Below are positions 14,501-21,289 of a DNA stretch of 36,651 nucleotides, piece by piece. The notes beneath the pieces are model-generated. The model saw only the letters and a list, made by a program, of their open reading frames with translations, was not told where the DNA came from and made no database searches. Source of the stretch: Candidatus Eiseniibacteriota bacterium (GTDB lineage: Bacteria > Joyebacterota > Joyebacteria > Joyebacterales > Joyebacteraceae); contig JAUVLG010000021.1 in the NCBI GenBank assembly GCA_030595835.1, forward strand, positions 1-36,651, given 5' to 3'. The position numbers and the translations under genes are program-made. Positions within the stretch are counted from its first letter, which is position 1. Every line of letters starts with the position of its first letter.

Positions 14501-17193
14501 CCCGTCGCGTCGGCGGGTCCGTTGTTGGTCACGGACAGCACGAACGTGATGGTCTGTCCCTCGGCGGGCGTCTGGTCGTCGACCGTCTTTGTGATGAACA
14601 GGTCGACGTCCGTCGGCAAGGAGATGGCGACCGATGCGGTGAGGTCGTCCTCCGTTATGTTCGTATCGTGCTGGTCCTGCGAGACGTCGGTCACGGTGTT
14701 AGTGATGAGCGTGCCCGATGTGCCCGCGTCCACCGTCGCCTGAATGCTCAGTGAGGCGGAGGCGTCGACGTCGAGTGTGCCGACGTCCCATACTCCGGTG
14801 CCACTGTCGTAGCTGCCTCCTCCGTCGTCGGCGAGATATGTGACGCCGGCGGGGAGCGGGTCAGTAACCGTGACTCCGGTGGCCTGAGATGGGCCGTTGT
14901 TGACCGCCGTGATGGTGTAGGTGATGGTGTCGCCTTCCGCGGCGACCGGCACGTCCACGATCTTCGAGACCGCGAGGTCCACAAGTGAGTCGGCGTCCAG
15001 GTAGTCGGGCGTCCCATCGCCGTCACCATCGTCGTTGGTCGGGTCTCCGTCGCCGTTGGCGTCTTCCGGTCCGACCGTCAGAAGGCCGTCGTCATCATCA
15101 TCCGTGTCGCGCCAGTCGCGCGCGCCGTCGCCGTCCGTGTCCTGGAGCGGCGAGTTTGAGCCGGCCTCATTGAACTCCGTCGGGCGGACGATCGTGTCGT
15201 AGGCGTCGTCCAAACCGTCGTCATCGCTATCGACGCCGGTCGCGATGGTATCGGCAATGCCGTCGTGGTTGGCGTCGTGACCTTCTATGTAGTCCGGAAC
15301 GTTGTCATTGTCCGAGTCGAGGTCGAGCAGATCGTTGGTACCGTCGCCGTCTGTGTCGACAATGACTATCGGAGTGCCACCGTTGTCGGTGTCGTAGGCG
15401 TCGTCGAGCCCGTCTCCGTCCGTGTCGATACCCGCAGCCGGGATGTAGGCGCCATCCGCCTGAGCCTCGACATTGTCGACTATGCCGTCGTTGTCGGAGT
15501 CGATGTCCAGGCTGTTTGGAACGCCGTCCCCGTCGGTATCAACAAGGCCATCACCCTCATCTACGTCAAGCACGCCGTCATCATCGTCATCCACATCGGT
15601 GATGTCCGGTTCGCCGTCCCCGTCGCTGTCTGCGGGGATGGTGACGGTAACCGTCGCCGTGTCGGTTCCTCCGTAGGCGTCGCCTATTTCGTATGTGAAG
15701 GTGTCGGTGCCCGAGAAGCCCAGCGGGGGAGTGTAGACAATGTGGTCGTCCGTTGGGTCGCCCGGCGTGCCGTTGTCGTTGATAATCGCCGTCCCGCCCT
15801 GAGCGGTGACCGCGTCGACGCCGATTATGGAGATCTCGTCTCCATCGGGGTCGCTGTCGTTGGCGAGGACGTCGACGGGAACGGGAGTATTGATCAGCGT
15901 GCCGGCGCCGTCATCAACGGCGTCGGGTGGCTGGTTCCCTACCCTTACTACGGCGGTGGCCGGGGCGTTGTCCGCCGTGTCCTCGGTGGTGTCTATCTGT
16001 TCGATGCCTATGAAGGCGACCGCGGAGTTCGTGTAGAACCCGTCTACGGCGGGGAAGGACGCGTTGAATGTGAGCCGCGTGGTGCCGCGGCTCGGTACGG
16101 TGAAGGGTCCGTTCCATGTAAGCACCTGACCCGCAATGCCGGGGTCGGGTATCGGTGAACCGTCCAGTGCCGACGTGCCGGCCACATACGTCGTGATGTC
16201 GGGGCTCACCGGCAGGGTGTCGATGATCTCATTGATCACGATGTCGACCGATCCAGAGTTACTGAGAGTTAGAGTGAACGTGCTGGTGCCGCCGTCGGGC
16301 AGCACCTCCGGTGACGCGCTCTTCCTCAGGATCGTCAGATTGTCCGCGCTGGAGATGGGTGGGATGGCGGCGAGGCTCGAGATGGTCGTGTGCTTGATCT
16401 GCGTGCCGCTTCGAATCTGCACGATTGGGCTCACGGCCGTGGGTGTCTCGCTCGTCGCCACCGCGCGGAGAATGTAGACGGCAACGTAGTGTGTCTGCGC
16501 GGAATTGGCCGGTACGTAGTAGAGCTGATCCGTGAAGTGGGCGACGTTCCCACCTGAGAGCGTGATATCCGTCGCGAGAAGCTCGTACCTGTCTGCGGGC
16601 CAATCCGGGAAGCTCGCCGCCGTGAATGCCATGGACGGCGTTTCACCGATTGTGCCGCTGTTCCCGTTCACGGTAATGGTGACCAGACCACCCAGGACCG
16701 GAGGAGTAGGGCCCGTCACGACCGTCTCGACCTTGTTGGCGTTCGCCGTGATCGTATGGAGCACCTGCGCGAGTGTGAACACCTCGCTGGTGAGCGGCAA
16801 CCCGGCAGGCGGCATTCCGTCGTAGACGGTCACCGTGTGTCTCTGGGGCGTCGGAGTTTCGTACGTGGCCTGCAGGAAGATGAAAGCGGTCTTGCTCTCG
16901 CCGACCGCGATCTCTCCCAGGTTGACGAGTCCGGTCTCGGTGTCCGCGACCGATACGGAGCCTCCGGTGAAGTGCGACACCTCAACCCAGATCTCCTGGT
17001 AGGGATCGGGACCGACGTTCTCCACCGTGTAAGAGACGTACTGACAGTAGATGTCGTCGCCGACGTCGATGTAGAACTCCGGCGCAGAGGTGCGTGTGAT
17101 GGTGACGGCTCCAAGAGCGATCGATGGAACCAGCAACGCGAGAAGAACGAGGAACATGAATGCGCGCCCTGATCTGTACGGTCCGGGTTTCAT
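8557..17193 (-). CDS. giant DUF11/TSP3/OmpA outer-membrane protein
   Basis: This 2878-residue exported protein has a signal peptide (residues about 10-29, ending ALG). Approximate layout: 282-400 DUF11-like; 420-518 cadherin-like/Ig module (NQPPDAVDDG, VLANDSDPDGDE); 520-736 thrombospondin type 3 calcium repeats (DTDGDG, DSDNDG); 737-1228 four tandem DUF11 repeats of about 123 residues (TDLAVTKTVD, TVTNNGP, DDGGGSY); 1230-1442 a second TSP3 block nearly copying the first; 1445-1585 DUF11-like; 1750-1863 an OmpA peptidoglycan-binding domain (IVGHTDNERL, LGRSRAEEVG, NRRAEVQVWYDE); 1883-1988 a carboxypeptidase-regulatory/SdrD-like beta fold; 2001-2878 alternating strands typical of an outer-membrane beta-barrel, ending in tyrosine. 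The ATG at 17193 leads straight into the signal peptide; an in-frame ATG at 17307 would bury it. It is probably a calcium-stiffened surface or anchoring protein, with the barrel in the outer membrane. This role is inferred from the domains. Confidence 0.88.
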   Translation of the reverse strand: MKPGPYRSGRAFMFLVLLALLVPSIALGAVTITRTSAPEFYIDVGDDIYCQYVSYTVENVGPDPYQEIWVEVSHFTGGSVSVADTETGLVNLGEIAVGESKTAFIFLQATYETPTPQRHTVTVYDGMPPAGLPLTSEVFTLAQVLHTITANANKVETVVTGPTPPVLGGLVTITVNGNSGTIGETPSMAFTAASFPDWPADRYELLATDITLSGGNVAHFTDQLYYVPANSAQTHYVAVYILRAVATSETPTAVSPIVQIRSGTQIKHTTISSLAAIPPISSADNLTILRKSASPEVLPDGGTSTFTLTLSNSGSVDIVINEIIDTLPVSPDITTYVAGTSALDGSPIPDPGIAGQVLTWNGPFTVPSRGTTRLTFNASFPAVDGFYTNSAVAFIGIEQIDTTEDTADNAPATAVVRVGNQPPDAVDDGAGTLINTPVPVDVLANDSDPDGDEISIIGVDAVTAQGGTAIINDNGTPGDPTDDHIVYTPPLGFSGTDTFTYEIGDAYGGTDTATVTVTIPADSDGDGEPDITDVDDDDDGVLDVDEGDGLVDTDGDGVPNSLDIDSDNDGIVDNVEAQADGAYIPAAGIDTDGDGLDDAYDTDNGGTPIVIVDTDGDGTNDLLDLDSDNDNVPDYIEGHDANHDGIADTIATGVDSDDDGLDDAYDTIVRPTEFNEAGSNSPLQDTDGDGARDWRDTDDDDDGLLTVGPEDANGDGDPTNDDGDGDGTPDYLDADSLVDLAVSKIVDVPVAAEGDTITYTITAVNNGPSQATGVTVTDPLPAGVTYLADDGGGSYDSGTGVWDVGTLDVDASASLSIQATVDAGTSGTLITNTVTDVSQDQHDTNITEDDLTASVAISLPTDVDLFITKTVDDQTPAEGQTITFVLSVTNNGPADATGVSLTDLLPTGVTYFADDGGGSYDPETGVWTVVEPLRAGGTDALRITAQVDAGTAGSVITNIITEVLVDQVDSGISDDDLEESITVENETDLVVVKTVDDGTPSEGDVITYTITVTNNGPTTATSVSVTDVLPDGVTYVSDDGGGAYDSATGIWGIGTLMSGEAVALNIQAAVDTGTSGSVITNVVTEVVADQDDSNATEDDPDVDISIDNDTDLAVTKTVDNNSPVVGATITYTITVTNNGPAMATNVSITDPLPEGVTYVSDDGGGSYVSHSGVWSVGTLAAGESAVLNIQVTVDPTSAGSIITNIITDVDLDQDDSNTTSDDLEEDIQIALDTDGDGVEDSVDIDDDDDGILDVDEGDGEIDTDGDGIPDSLDIDSDNDGIVDNVESQEEGEYVPPTGGDSDGDGLDDAYDPDNGGAFIVPVDTDGDGTTDHLDLDSDDDTVPDAIEGHDANHDGIADTTPSGTDGDGDGLDDAYDTVEGPGQDNATGSSSPVQDTDGDGIRDWRDIDDDNDDIPTEDEDANENGDYSDDDHDGDGTPDYLDPDQLEGEILVSKSAWSDHVSTGGTIGYTLTAENSSEVPTEGVTFHDFVPAGFRYVEDSATLRRAGDDGAIGTDDDVETSLNVSGDRPVVFGPVSFGPTEIVLITYLLRPGAGVTPGDHANVVIPYRDDEPIGSAAGTSVEFVYDATFDSNAIIGKVFHDRDGDGWQDPALATDVIIRGGAPTDAFVPGTTTIDTGDGPRPLDGPASLAEGISFGDVPGWSEPGSRIVIEAELPSSDVEDIVVSSAEGSRVVLDAAGRVTTDHIGVVAAGLNGQRLVITRELIPIEPDDGEWVTHTMIVTETDTIKLTDVIEPIRFRSGKSDIDAEYVERLRAVIETLSDKDNVRLHIVGHTDNERLSAGAAGIYGDNYGLGRSRAEEVGRLLASALGLPETAVSSEGRGPDVPVASNDTPEGMALNRRAEVQVWYDELVDREREISSDVFVEPPAEPSGYRLVVTLTNEGQCEEGIASARLATPEGLVVVTDPMGRYHLAGIEDARFDRGRNIAVKVDAAFLPNGTRFTTENPRVMRVSQGVTERVNFGVQLPSGAESGESADITQIPEDYFFMVGVANVTAGRNDVSGSIEPLASDYHYDEEVFVDGRVAFYLKGMIQGRYLVTAQLDTDEDDLDSLLDGLDRTDPKSMFRRLDPDHYYPVYGDDSVTTLDTDTQGKFYVRLDWDESQALWGNYNTGITGTEFARYNRSLYGAKLHYGSVASTETGERRAELIGFASEAQTASAHNEFIATGGSLYYLRHDDIVQGSEKAWVEVRERETTRVVENIVLVRGRDYEIDEIQGRVILTRPLSGVAGQEGPSIVKDTPLDGNRVFLLVDYEYVPGGFEPADATYGGRAKAWLTDAVALGGTYVQEGRGDSEYELKGADLTLTTGGGTYIKTEYAESQARQVSSAFVSGDGGLSFGDKNLAEDEDDMTGQALGVEARVDFGDISHGDYDGALAGWWKQKDAGFSIARLPDGTKITEYGGEGRMLITDVLSVSARGAVSERDGIDTEQTYSLQADYDVTDRWDVGAEIRLKSFEPDDNERTNATLAAARIGYDVTRSLNIYGIGQFTVDKSDGADDNNLGTVGLQGRIGDKLALRAEGSSGDLGTSADIGADYALNDTQTMYGTYTLSTDHTHGESGVFTLGQRRNVSDQLAVFTEHQFAHEDDGARAAQVYGADYEFSEWATVGLSLQSSALESEGTDVERDVATVSASYGHDRTRLGGKLEYRSDTGPSDRTQWLTTNSITHRATEDLVLTGKLSLSQTEEQNTDAELARFVEAGVGFAYRPICGDRFNVLGRYTYLSDLASEAQDTDDGVDERSHIMSLEGMHPFGHRVEMGGKYARKQGDVRFERGAGDWHRTSVDFAAARARYHVTNKWDGLVEYRWLSVKETDDQRQGVLAGAYRQIGDNLRVGVGYNFTDFSDDLTDLSYESHGWFIDLVGSY
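12865..13505 (-). repeat. second TSP3 calcium-repeat block
   Basis: This part of the giant gene encodes DxDxDG calcium loops and is a diverged copy of the block at 14985-15637. Both share the same order of landmarks: DVDEGDG, DSLDIDSDNDGIVDNVE or equivalent, GLDDAYD, IEGHDANHDGIADT, and RDW followed by an acidic run. The pair indicates an internal duplication of about 215 residues. Confidence 0.8.
13510..14985 (-). repeat. four tandem DUF11 repeats
   Basis: Four units of about 370 bases lie between the two TSP3 blocks in the giant gene. Each starts with a (V/T)DL..(T/S)K.VD strand, carries TITYTIT.TNNGP-like and VTY.(A/S)DDGGGSYD-like segments, and ends in I(T/S)(N)…VxxDQxDSN. DUF11 folds are extracellular beta sandwiches that often act as stalk spacers. 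Confidence 0.8.
14985..15637 (-). repeat. first TSP3 calcium-repeat block
   Basis: This stretch encodes repeated acidic calcium loops such as DSDGDGEPDITDVDDDDDG, DTDGDGVPNSLDIDSDNDG and DTDGDGTNDLLDLDSDND. It is the counterpart of the block at 12865-13505. The loops create strong local codon bias (GAC/GAT/GGC), which also generates long but meaningless open frames on the opposite strand. Confidence 0.8.
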
Positions 17194-17266
17194 TCGAGCA
17201 GACTCCAGGTTGCAGGTGGAGGGCCCAGGGCCCGTGTCCGACTTCGATCCGTGCTTGACGTCCTGC

Positions 17267-17289
17267 GGTGGCCCCGGAACGGGGCCACC
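17267..17289 (-). promoter_or_regulatory. hairpin in giant-gene leader
   Basis: A perfect 9-bp inverted repeat (GGTGGCCCC / GGGGCCACC, 5-base loop) lies about 75 bases before the giant gene's start codon and after its candidate -10 box, so it would form in the mRNA leader. No T-run follows, so it is not a terminator. mRNA stabilisation or regulation is possible. Confidence 0.5.
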
Positions 17290-17302
17290 TGCGTATGTTA
17301 AC

Positions 17303-17311
17303 ATCATAACA
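17303..17311 (-). promoter_or_regulatory. possible extended -10 promoter, giant gene
   Basis: Read on the minus strand, TGTTATGAT gives an extended -10 (TG-n-TATGAT, five of six to TATAAT). No good -35 lies 17 bases upstream, which is tolerated with extended -10 sites. It would give a leader of about 100 bases. Confidence 0.4.
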
Positions 17312-17382
17312 GAGTGCGGTGTGGGAGTTATGGCAAGGGCTGACAGATTAGAGGACCGGGCGCGTCCCTGCCACTGTCGGTC

Positions 17383-17412
17383 TTTACAGAAGGGGCCTCT
17401 CTCTGCTAGAAT
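17383..17412 (+). promoter_or_regulatory. sigma-70-type promoter for tkt
   Basis: TTTACA (17383-17388) and TAGAAT (17407-17412) are 18 bases apart, each matching five of six consensus positions. Transcription would start near 17419, giving a leader of about 140 bases before the transketolase start. Confidence 0.65.
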
Positions 17413-17450
17413 CGTGGATCGAATAGGTACTGTTCTCTGGGCCTGTTGGA

Positions 17451-17470
17451 GCGCGCACTGCGGTGCGCGC
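17451..17470 (+). promoter_or_regulatory. GC-rich hairpin in tkt leader
   Basis: A perfect 8-bp stem (GCGCGCAC / GTGCGCGC) with a TGCG tetraloop is followed by GCTTTGC. It lies in the predicted tkt mRNA leader. With only three T residues after it, it is more likely a structural or weak attenuating element than a terminator. Confidence 0.45.
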
Positions 17471-17561
17471 GCTTTGCGACATTCACAATGGTTGGCATGC
17501 TCAAGAAAACCACCCTGGTATCGTCGGTCGCATCAGGCGCCGGCGGGGAGGAAGGAAACGG

Positions 17562-19670
17562 ATGCCGATTCTCAACTCGAAGACAGGCAAGATCCGCAAG
17601 AAGTACTCGTCGGACGACCTCAAGACCGCCGCGAACCTCATGCGCGGTTACAACTTGGTCTCCCTGGCGGCCGCTGGCTCCGGCCACTCCGGCGGGACGT
17701 TGTCCATCATGGACCTCACGGCCGCGCTCTACCTGCATGTGGCCAACCACGACCCGAAGGATCCGGAGTGGAAGGACCGCGACCGGATCATCTGGTCGGC
17801 CGGCCACAAGGCGCCGTCGCTCTATCTCGGCCTGGGCGCCGCCGGATACTACGACATAGAAGACGTCGTGACGCTCCGCAAGCTCTACTCTCCGTTCCAG
17901 GGGCACCCGCACTGGAAGAAACTGCCGGGTATCGAGGCTTCGACCGGATCTCTCGGGCAGGGGTTGTCCATCGGCCTGGGCATCGCCTTGGCCGCACAGC
18001 TGAACAACAGGGACCACCGCGTCTACTGCCTGATGGGGGACGGTGAACAGCAGGAAGGGCAGGTCTGGGAAGCCGTCATGGCAGCGGGCCACTTCAAGAT
18101 GGATAACCTCTGTGCCATCATCGACAGGAATCGCCTGCAGATCGACGGATGGGTCAAGGACGTGATGAACGTCGAGCCCCTGGCGGACAAGTACCGCTCG
18201 TTCGACTGGCACGTCATCACCATTGACGGGCACGACATGAAACAGATCCTGGCCGCGTTCGAGGAGGCCGGTCATGTCAAGGGCAAGCCGACCCTGATCC
18301 TGGCCGACACCATCAAGGGCAAGGGCGTCGACTTCATGGAAGACATCGCCGGCTGGCACGGCAGGGCGCCGACCATGGAGGAAATGTCGGACGGTCTCAC
18401 TCAGCTGGGTCTCGACAGGATCCTGCCGGTCAAGCGGATGCTGAAGGCCGCCGAGTCGCACCAGAAGAAGGCAATCAAAGTTCTCGAAGCCAAGCAGCCC
18501 CGATTCTCGAAGGACTACTTCTGGAACCACACGAAGAACATGAAGGCCGACATGGACCCTACGAGAAAGGGGTTCGGGCGTGCCCTGGCCGAGCGCGGTG
18601 GTGACAAGCGCGTCGTTTGTCTGGGCGCCGACATTTCCGGGTCCATCACAATCAGCCAGTTCTACGAAGGCTTTCCCGAGCGGAACGATCGCTGGTTCTC
18701 GATGGGCATCGCCGAGCAGTCAGGCACCGGCGTCGCCGCCGGGCTCGCGAGGGAGGGGAAGCTCCCCGTCTTCGGGACCTACGGTGTCTTCGCGTCCGGA
18801 CGAAATCTGGACCAGCTGCGCACGACGGTATGCTACGGCGAGTTCAATGTGATGATCGCCGGGGCGCACGGCGGTGTTTCGGTCGGCCCTGACGGCGCGA
18901 CACACCAGGCGCTTGAGGAGCTGTTCCAGATGTGCGGCATTCCCAACATGAACGTTGAGGTACCGTGCGACTCCGTCGAGACGAAGCGCGCTACCGAGCA
19001 CCTGCTCTTCAAGGTCAAAGGACCGAAGTATGTGCGGTTCGCACGCGAGGCGACTCCGGTCGTGACGGACAAGAAGACGCCTTACAAGTGGGGCAAGGCG
19101 AACGTCATCCGGTTCCGCGGCGCGAAGGCGAAGTTCAAGGACGCATTCGAGCACTCGCTGTCCTCGAAGTACAAGAACGAGAGCGAGGACATCTCGATCA
19201 TCGCGTGCGGTCCCTCCGTTCCCGAGGCCATGAGGGCGGCCTGGATCCTCAAGAGCGAGTACGACATCGAAACCCGCGTCGTGAACGTTCACACCGTCAA
19301 GCCCCTCGACGCGACAGCCATAGTGAAGGCCGCCGCGGACACAGGAGTTGTGGTGACGGCCGAGGAGCACCAGATCGGCGGGTTCGGTAATCAGGTGGCG
19401 GCCGTGATCGGCCGTGCCGAGAAGCTCTATGGCAAGCCGACCGTCGTGGGCATGATAGGAGTGAAGGACCGCTTCGGCGAGTCGGGAGCTCCGTGGGAGC
19501 TGCTCAAGGAGTTCGAGATCTCGGCGGAGCACATCGCCGTCGAGGCGAAGCGACTCTACGACCTGAAGGTCGCCAAGGTGACGAGGGGTGCCAGGGCGAA
19601 GGCTCCCAAGAAGGTCGCGAAGAAGACAAAGAAGGTTACGAAGACAACCAAGAAGACCACCAAGAAGTAG
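17562..19670 (+). CDS. tkt: transketolase with lysine-rich C-terminal tail
   Basis: This 702-residue cytoplasmic enzyme moves two-carbon units between sugar phosphates in the pentose phosphate pathway, using thiamine diphosphate. The N-terminal cofactor domain shows GSGHSGGTLSIMDL, SAGHKAPSLYLGL, TGSLGQGLSIGLG and the magnesium/TPP motif GDGEQQEGQVWEA. The pyrimidine domain has MGIAEQSGTGVAAGLA with the activating glutamate, and GAHGGVSVGPDGATHQ follows. The C-terminal domain has EEHQIGGFGNQVAAV. The last 25 or so residues (KAPKKVAKKTKKVTKTTKK and a little more) are almost all Lys, Thr, Ala and Val, which transketolases usually lack. The ATG at 17562 follows GGGGAGGAAGG. An in-frame extension to 17463 would run through the leader hairpin and is rejected. 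The gene is monocistronic, with its own promoter and terminator. Confidence 0.93.
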   Translation: MPILNSKTGKIRKKYSSDDLKTAANLMRGYNLVSLAAAGSGHSGGTLSIMDLTAALYLHVANHDPKDPEWKDRDRIIWSAGHKAPSLYLGLGAAGYYDIEDVVTLRKLYSPFQGHPHWKKLPGIEASTGSLGQGLSIGLGIALAAQLNNRDHRVYCLMGDGEQQEGQVWEAVMAAGHFKMDNLCAIIDRNRLQIDGWVKDVMNVEPLADKYRSFDWHVITIDGHDMKQILAAFEEAGHVKGKPTLILADTIKGKGVDFMEDIAGWHGRAPTMEEMSDGLTQLGLDRILPVKRMLKAAESHQKKAIKVLEAKQPRFSKDYFWNHTKNMKADMDPTRKGFGRALAERGGDKRVVCLGADISGSITISQFYEGFPERNDRWFSMGIAEQSGTGVAAGLAREGKLPVFGTYGVFASGRNLDQLRTTVCYGEFNVMIAGAHGGVSVGPDGATHQALEELFQMCGIPNMNVEVPCDSVETKRATEHLLFKVKGPKYVRFAREATPVVTDKKTPYKWGKANVIRFRGAKAKFKDAFEHSLSSKYKNESEDISIIACGPSVPEAMRAAWILKSEYDIETRVVNVHTVKPLDATAIVKAAADTGVVVTAEEHQIGGFGNQVAAVIGRAEKLYGKPTVVGMIGVKDRFGESGAPWELLKEFEISAEHIAVEAKRLYDLKVAKVTRGARAKAPKKVAKKTKKVTKTTKKTTKK

Positions 19671-19698
19671 CGTTCCATGGTGGTTGGAGCATGAATCG

Positions 19699-19740
19699 AC
19701 GGGCCGTCCCTCAGGGGGCGGCCCGTGCTTCTTGTGTTTG
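19699..19740 (+). terminator. rho-independent terminator of tkt
   Basis: A 12-bp stem with one G-T pair (ACGGGCCGTCCC, loop TCAG, GGGGCGGCCCGT) begins 28 bases after the tkt stop and is followed by GCTTCTTGTGTTTG. Confidence 0.8.
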
Positions 19741-19768
19741 GGTCTCGTGGGTGGGAGTTGCTCAGGCG

Positions 19769-21262
19769 CTACCCTCTACGGACCTGGCTCCCCGCGCTCT
19801 TCATGATGATGTCTATGGCTCTTCTCGCGCCCTCGACGTGTGATTTCTCCGTGAGGACGAGTGTGATGGACCCATAGCGCCCGCTCGCTCTGTCGAGCGT
19901 CCTGGCGTCGAACAGAACCTCGTCAGCTCGAACTCGGAGGCCGCGTGAGAAGCACGCCCCGAAGCCTGGGCCAAGAGTCAGGCGGAGTGACGCCGCCCTC
20001 GCCTTGATCGATGCGAGCTGCTTGCCGCGGTGCCTGACCGTGATGACACGTCTCGTGGAGGTCATGGTGTCTCCGACGAGCCCGTGGTGTTGATAGAGGT
20101 GCTCGATCACGCCCCGCAGAATCGTCCGGAGCGAATCGGCTCGCAGCGCTTCGAAGAACACCTGAGTGCACGCTATAAGGACTCGGTCCGAGTCTGGAAT
20201 GAGATTTCTCGCAACGAAATCACGCACGTTCTCCCTGAAGAGCGGAACCGGCGCCCGCTCCATCAGCATGTCCGCCACTGCGTCAAGCACGTCTGTGTCG
20301 CTGGCCTGCAGCGTGCGAGTCAGCACTTCCTCAAACGTCTCGGAGCTTCTGGAAAACCCTCTTGGCCCCAGTTCGTAGACGACGGCCCTCACGGCCTGCC
20401 ACTCGTTGAAACCCGCGGACTCCGCGAGGTCAACAAGTCTACCCATTGGCAGCATCGCGCTGGCCTCATCACGTCCCGTACCGGCGGCGATGCTCAAGAT
20501 GTCCTTCGCCAGGGTCACAACGTCCTTGTCGGGGCCGTCGACGAATCCCAGACAGACGTCGTCATCAACCTTGCCGATGTCGTAGATGGCGACGGCGCGT
20601 GGCCGTCCGTTGCGAGGAAGGACCATTACCTGGCCGCGCGAAAGCAGTCGGCGAATGCGCCGGCGCGTCAGCTCGGGAAACGTCCAGCCGACCCCGGCAA
20701 CGCCGCCCGTTGCCTCGTAGCAGCTCGACCCGTGAACAAACTGGACAACGGCGTCCAGATCCTCAAGCGTGGCGGGGCGAGAGCGAATCTGCGAGCGCCT
20801 CCGGACCTTTCCCCACATCCATCCCGTTCGCGCGATCTGCCAGAAGTTGTTCTTCTCCGCGATACGTCGCGAGGCCTCGTTGCCTATCCATGTTGAGTAG
20901 CGGACCGTTCTTGGGTTGAAACTGGCCGCTTCACGGAATGTGGCGCGATGTATCTTCTTCGAGAGCCCGAGCCCGTGGTAATCAGGATGCAATCTGAGTC
21001 CCTCGAGCCACACCTCGCCCGGGGCCAGAACGGAGACCTTCGTGGTTCCCACCGGTCGCTTGTTAACGGTCACCGTCAGAAGCGCGCCCTTCTTATCGGC
21101 GAGCCACCTGTCCCAGACCAGGGGCATATAGTCGTTCCCGCCCCAGATGAGCTTCGACATCTCAAGGAGGGGTTCGCGGTCCTCGGGGCGGGCTCTGCGG
21201 ACACGGAAGCTCCCCACTCGTGGCTTGGTCTTGCGAGATGTCTTTGGCTTCCGGGCGGTCAT
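19769..21262 (-). CDS. two-GNAT-domain protein with unknown C-terminus
   Basis: In this 497-residue cytoplasmic protein, residues about 18-150 are a GNAT acetyltransferase domain (FRVRRARPEDREPLLEMS; acetyl-CoA region WLEGLRLHPDYHGLGLSKKI; then WIGNEASRRIAEKNNF). Residues about 160-300 look like a second, diverged GNAT half (SRPATLEDLDAVVQFV; VCLGFVDGPDKDVVTLAKDI) without a clear acetyl-CoA loop. The remaining 190 residues are not recognised and include a helical middle part (EVLTRTLQASDTDVLDAVAD). The basic N-terminus (TARKPKTSRKTKPR) is lysine/arginine rich. The ATG is preceded by GGGGGGAG. It starts 27 bases after the peroxiredoxin stop and probably shares its transcript. The substrate is unknown. 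Confidence 0.75.
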   Translation of the reverse strand: MTARKPKTSRKTKPRVGSFRVRRARPEDREPLLEMSKLIWGGNDYMPLVWDRWLADKKGALLTVTVNKRPVGTTKVSVLAPGEVWLEGLRLHPDYHGLGLSKKIHRATFREAASFNPRTVRYSTWIGNEASRRIAEKNNFWQIARTGWMWGKVRRRSQIRSRPATLEDLDAVVQFVHGSSCYEATGGVAGVGWTFPELTRRRIRRLLSRGQVMVLPRNGRPRAVAIYDIGKVDDDVCLGFVDGPDKDVVTLAKDILSIAAGTGRDEASAMLPMGRLVDLAESAGFNEWQAVRAVVYELGPRGFSRSSETFEEVLTRTLQASDTDVLDAVADMLMERAPVPLFRENVRDFVARNLIPDSDRVLIACTQVFFEALRADSLRTILRGVIEHLYQHHGLVGDTMTSTRRVITVRHRGKQLASIKARAASLRLTLGPGFGACFSRGLRVRADEVLFDARTLDRASGRYGSITLVLTEKSHVEGARRAIDIIMKSAGSQVRRG

Positions 21263-21289
21263 TCTGCCGGGCTCCCCCCGCGGTAGGTT

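Larger units (their letters stand above)
17194..17561. other. divergent promoter region, giant gene and tkt
   Basis: This 368-base gap has no gene. It holds a candidate extended -10 promoter reading left toward the giant gene, a good sigma-70-type promoter reading right toward the transketolase gene, and one stable hairpin in each of the two predicted 5' leaders. These are listed separately. Confidence 0.6.
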
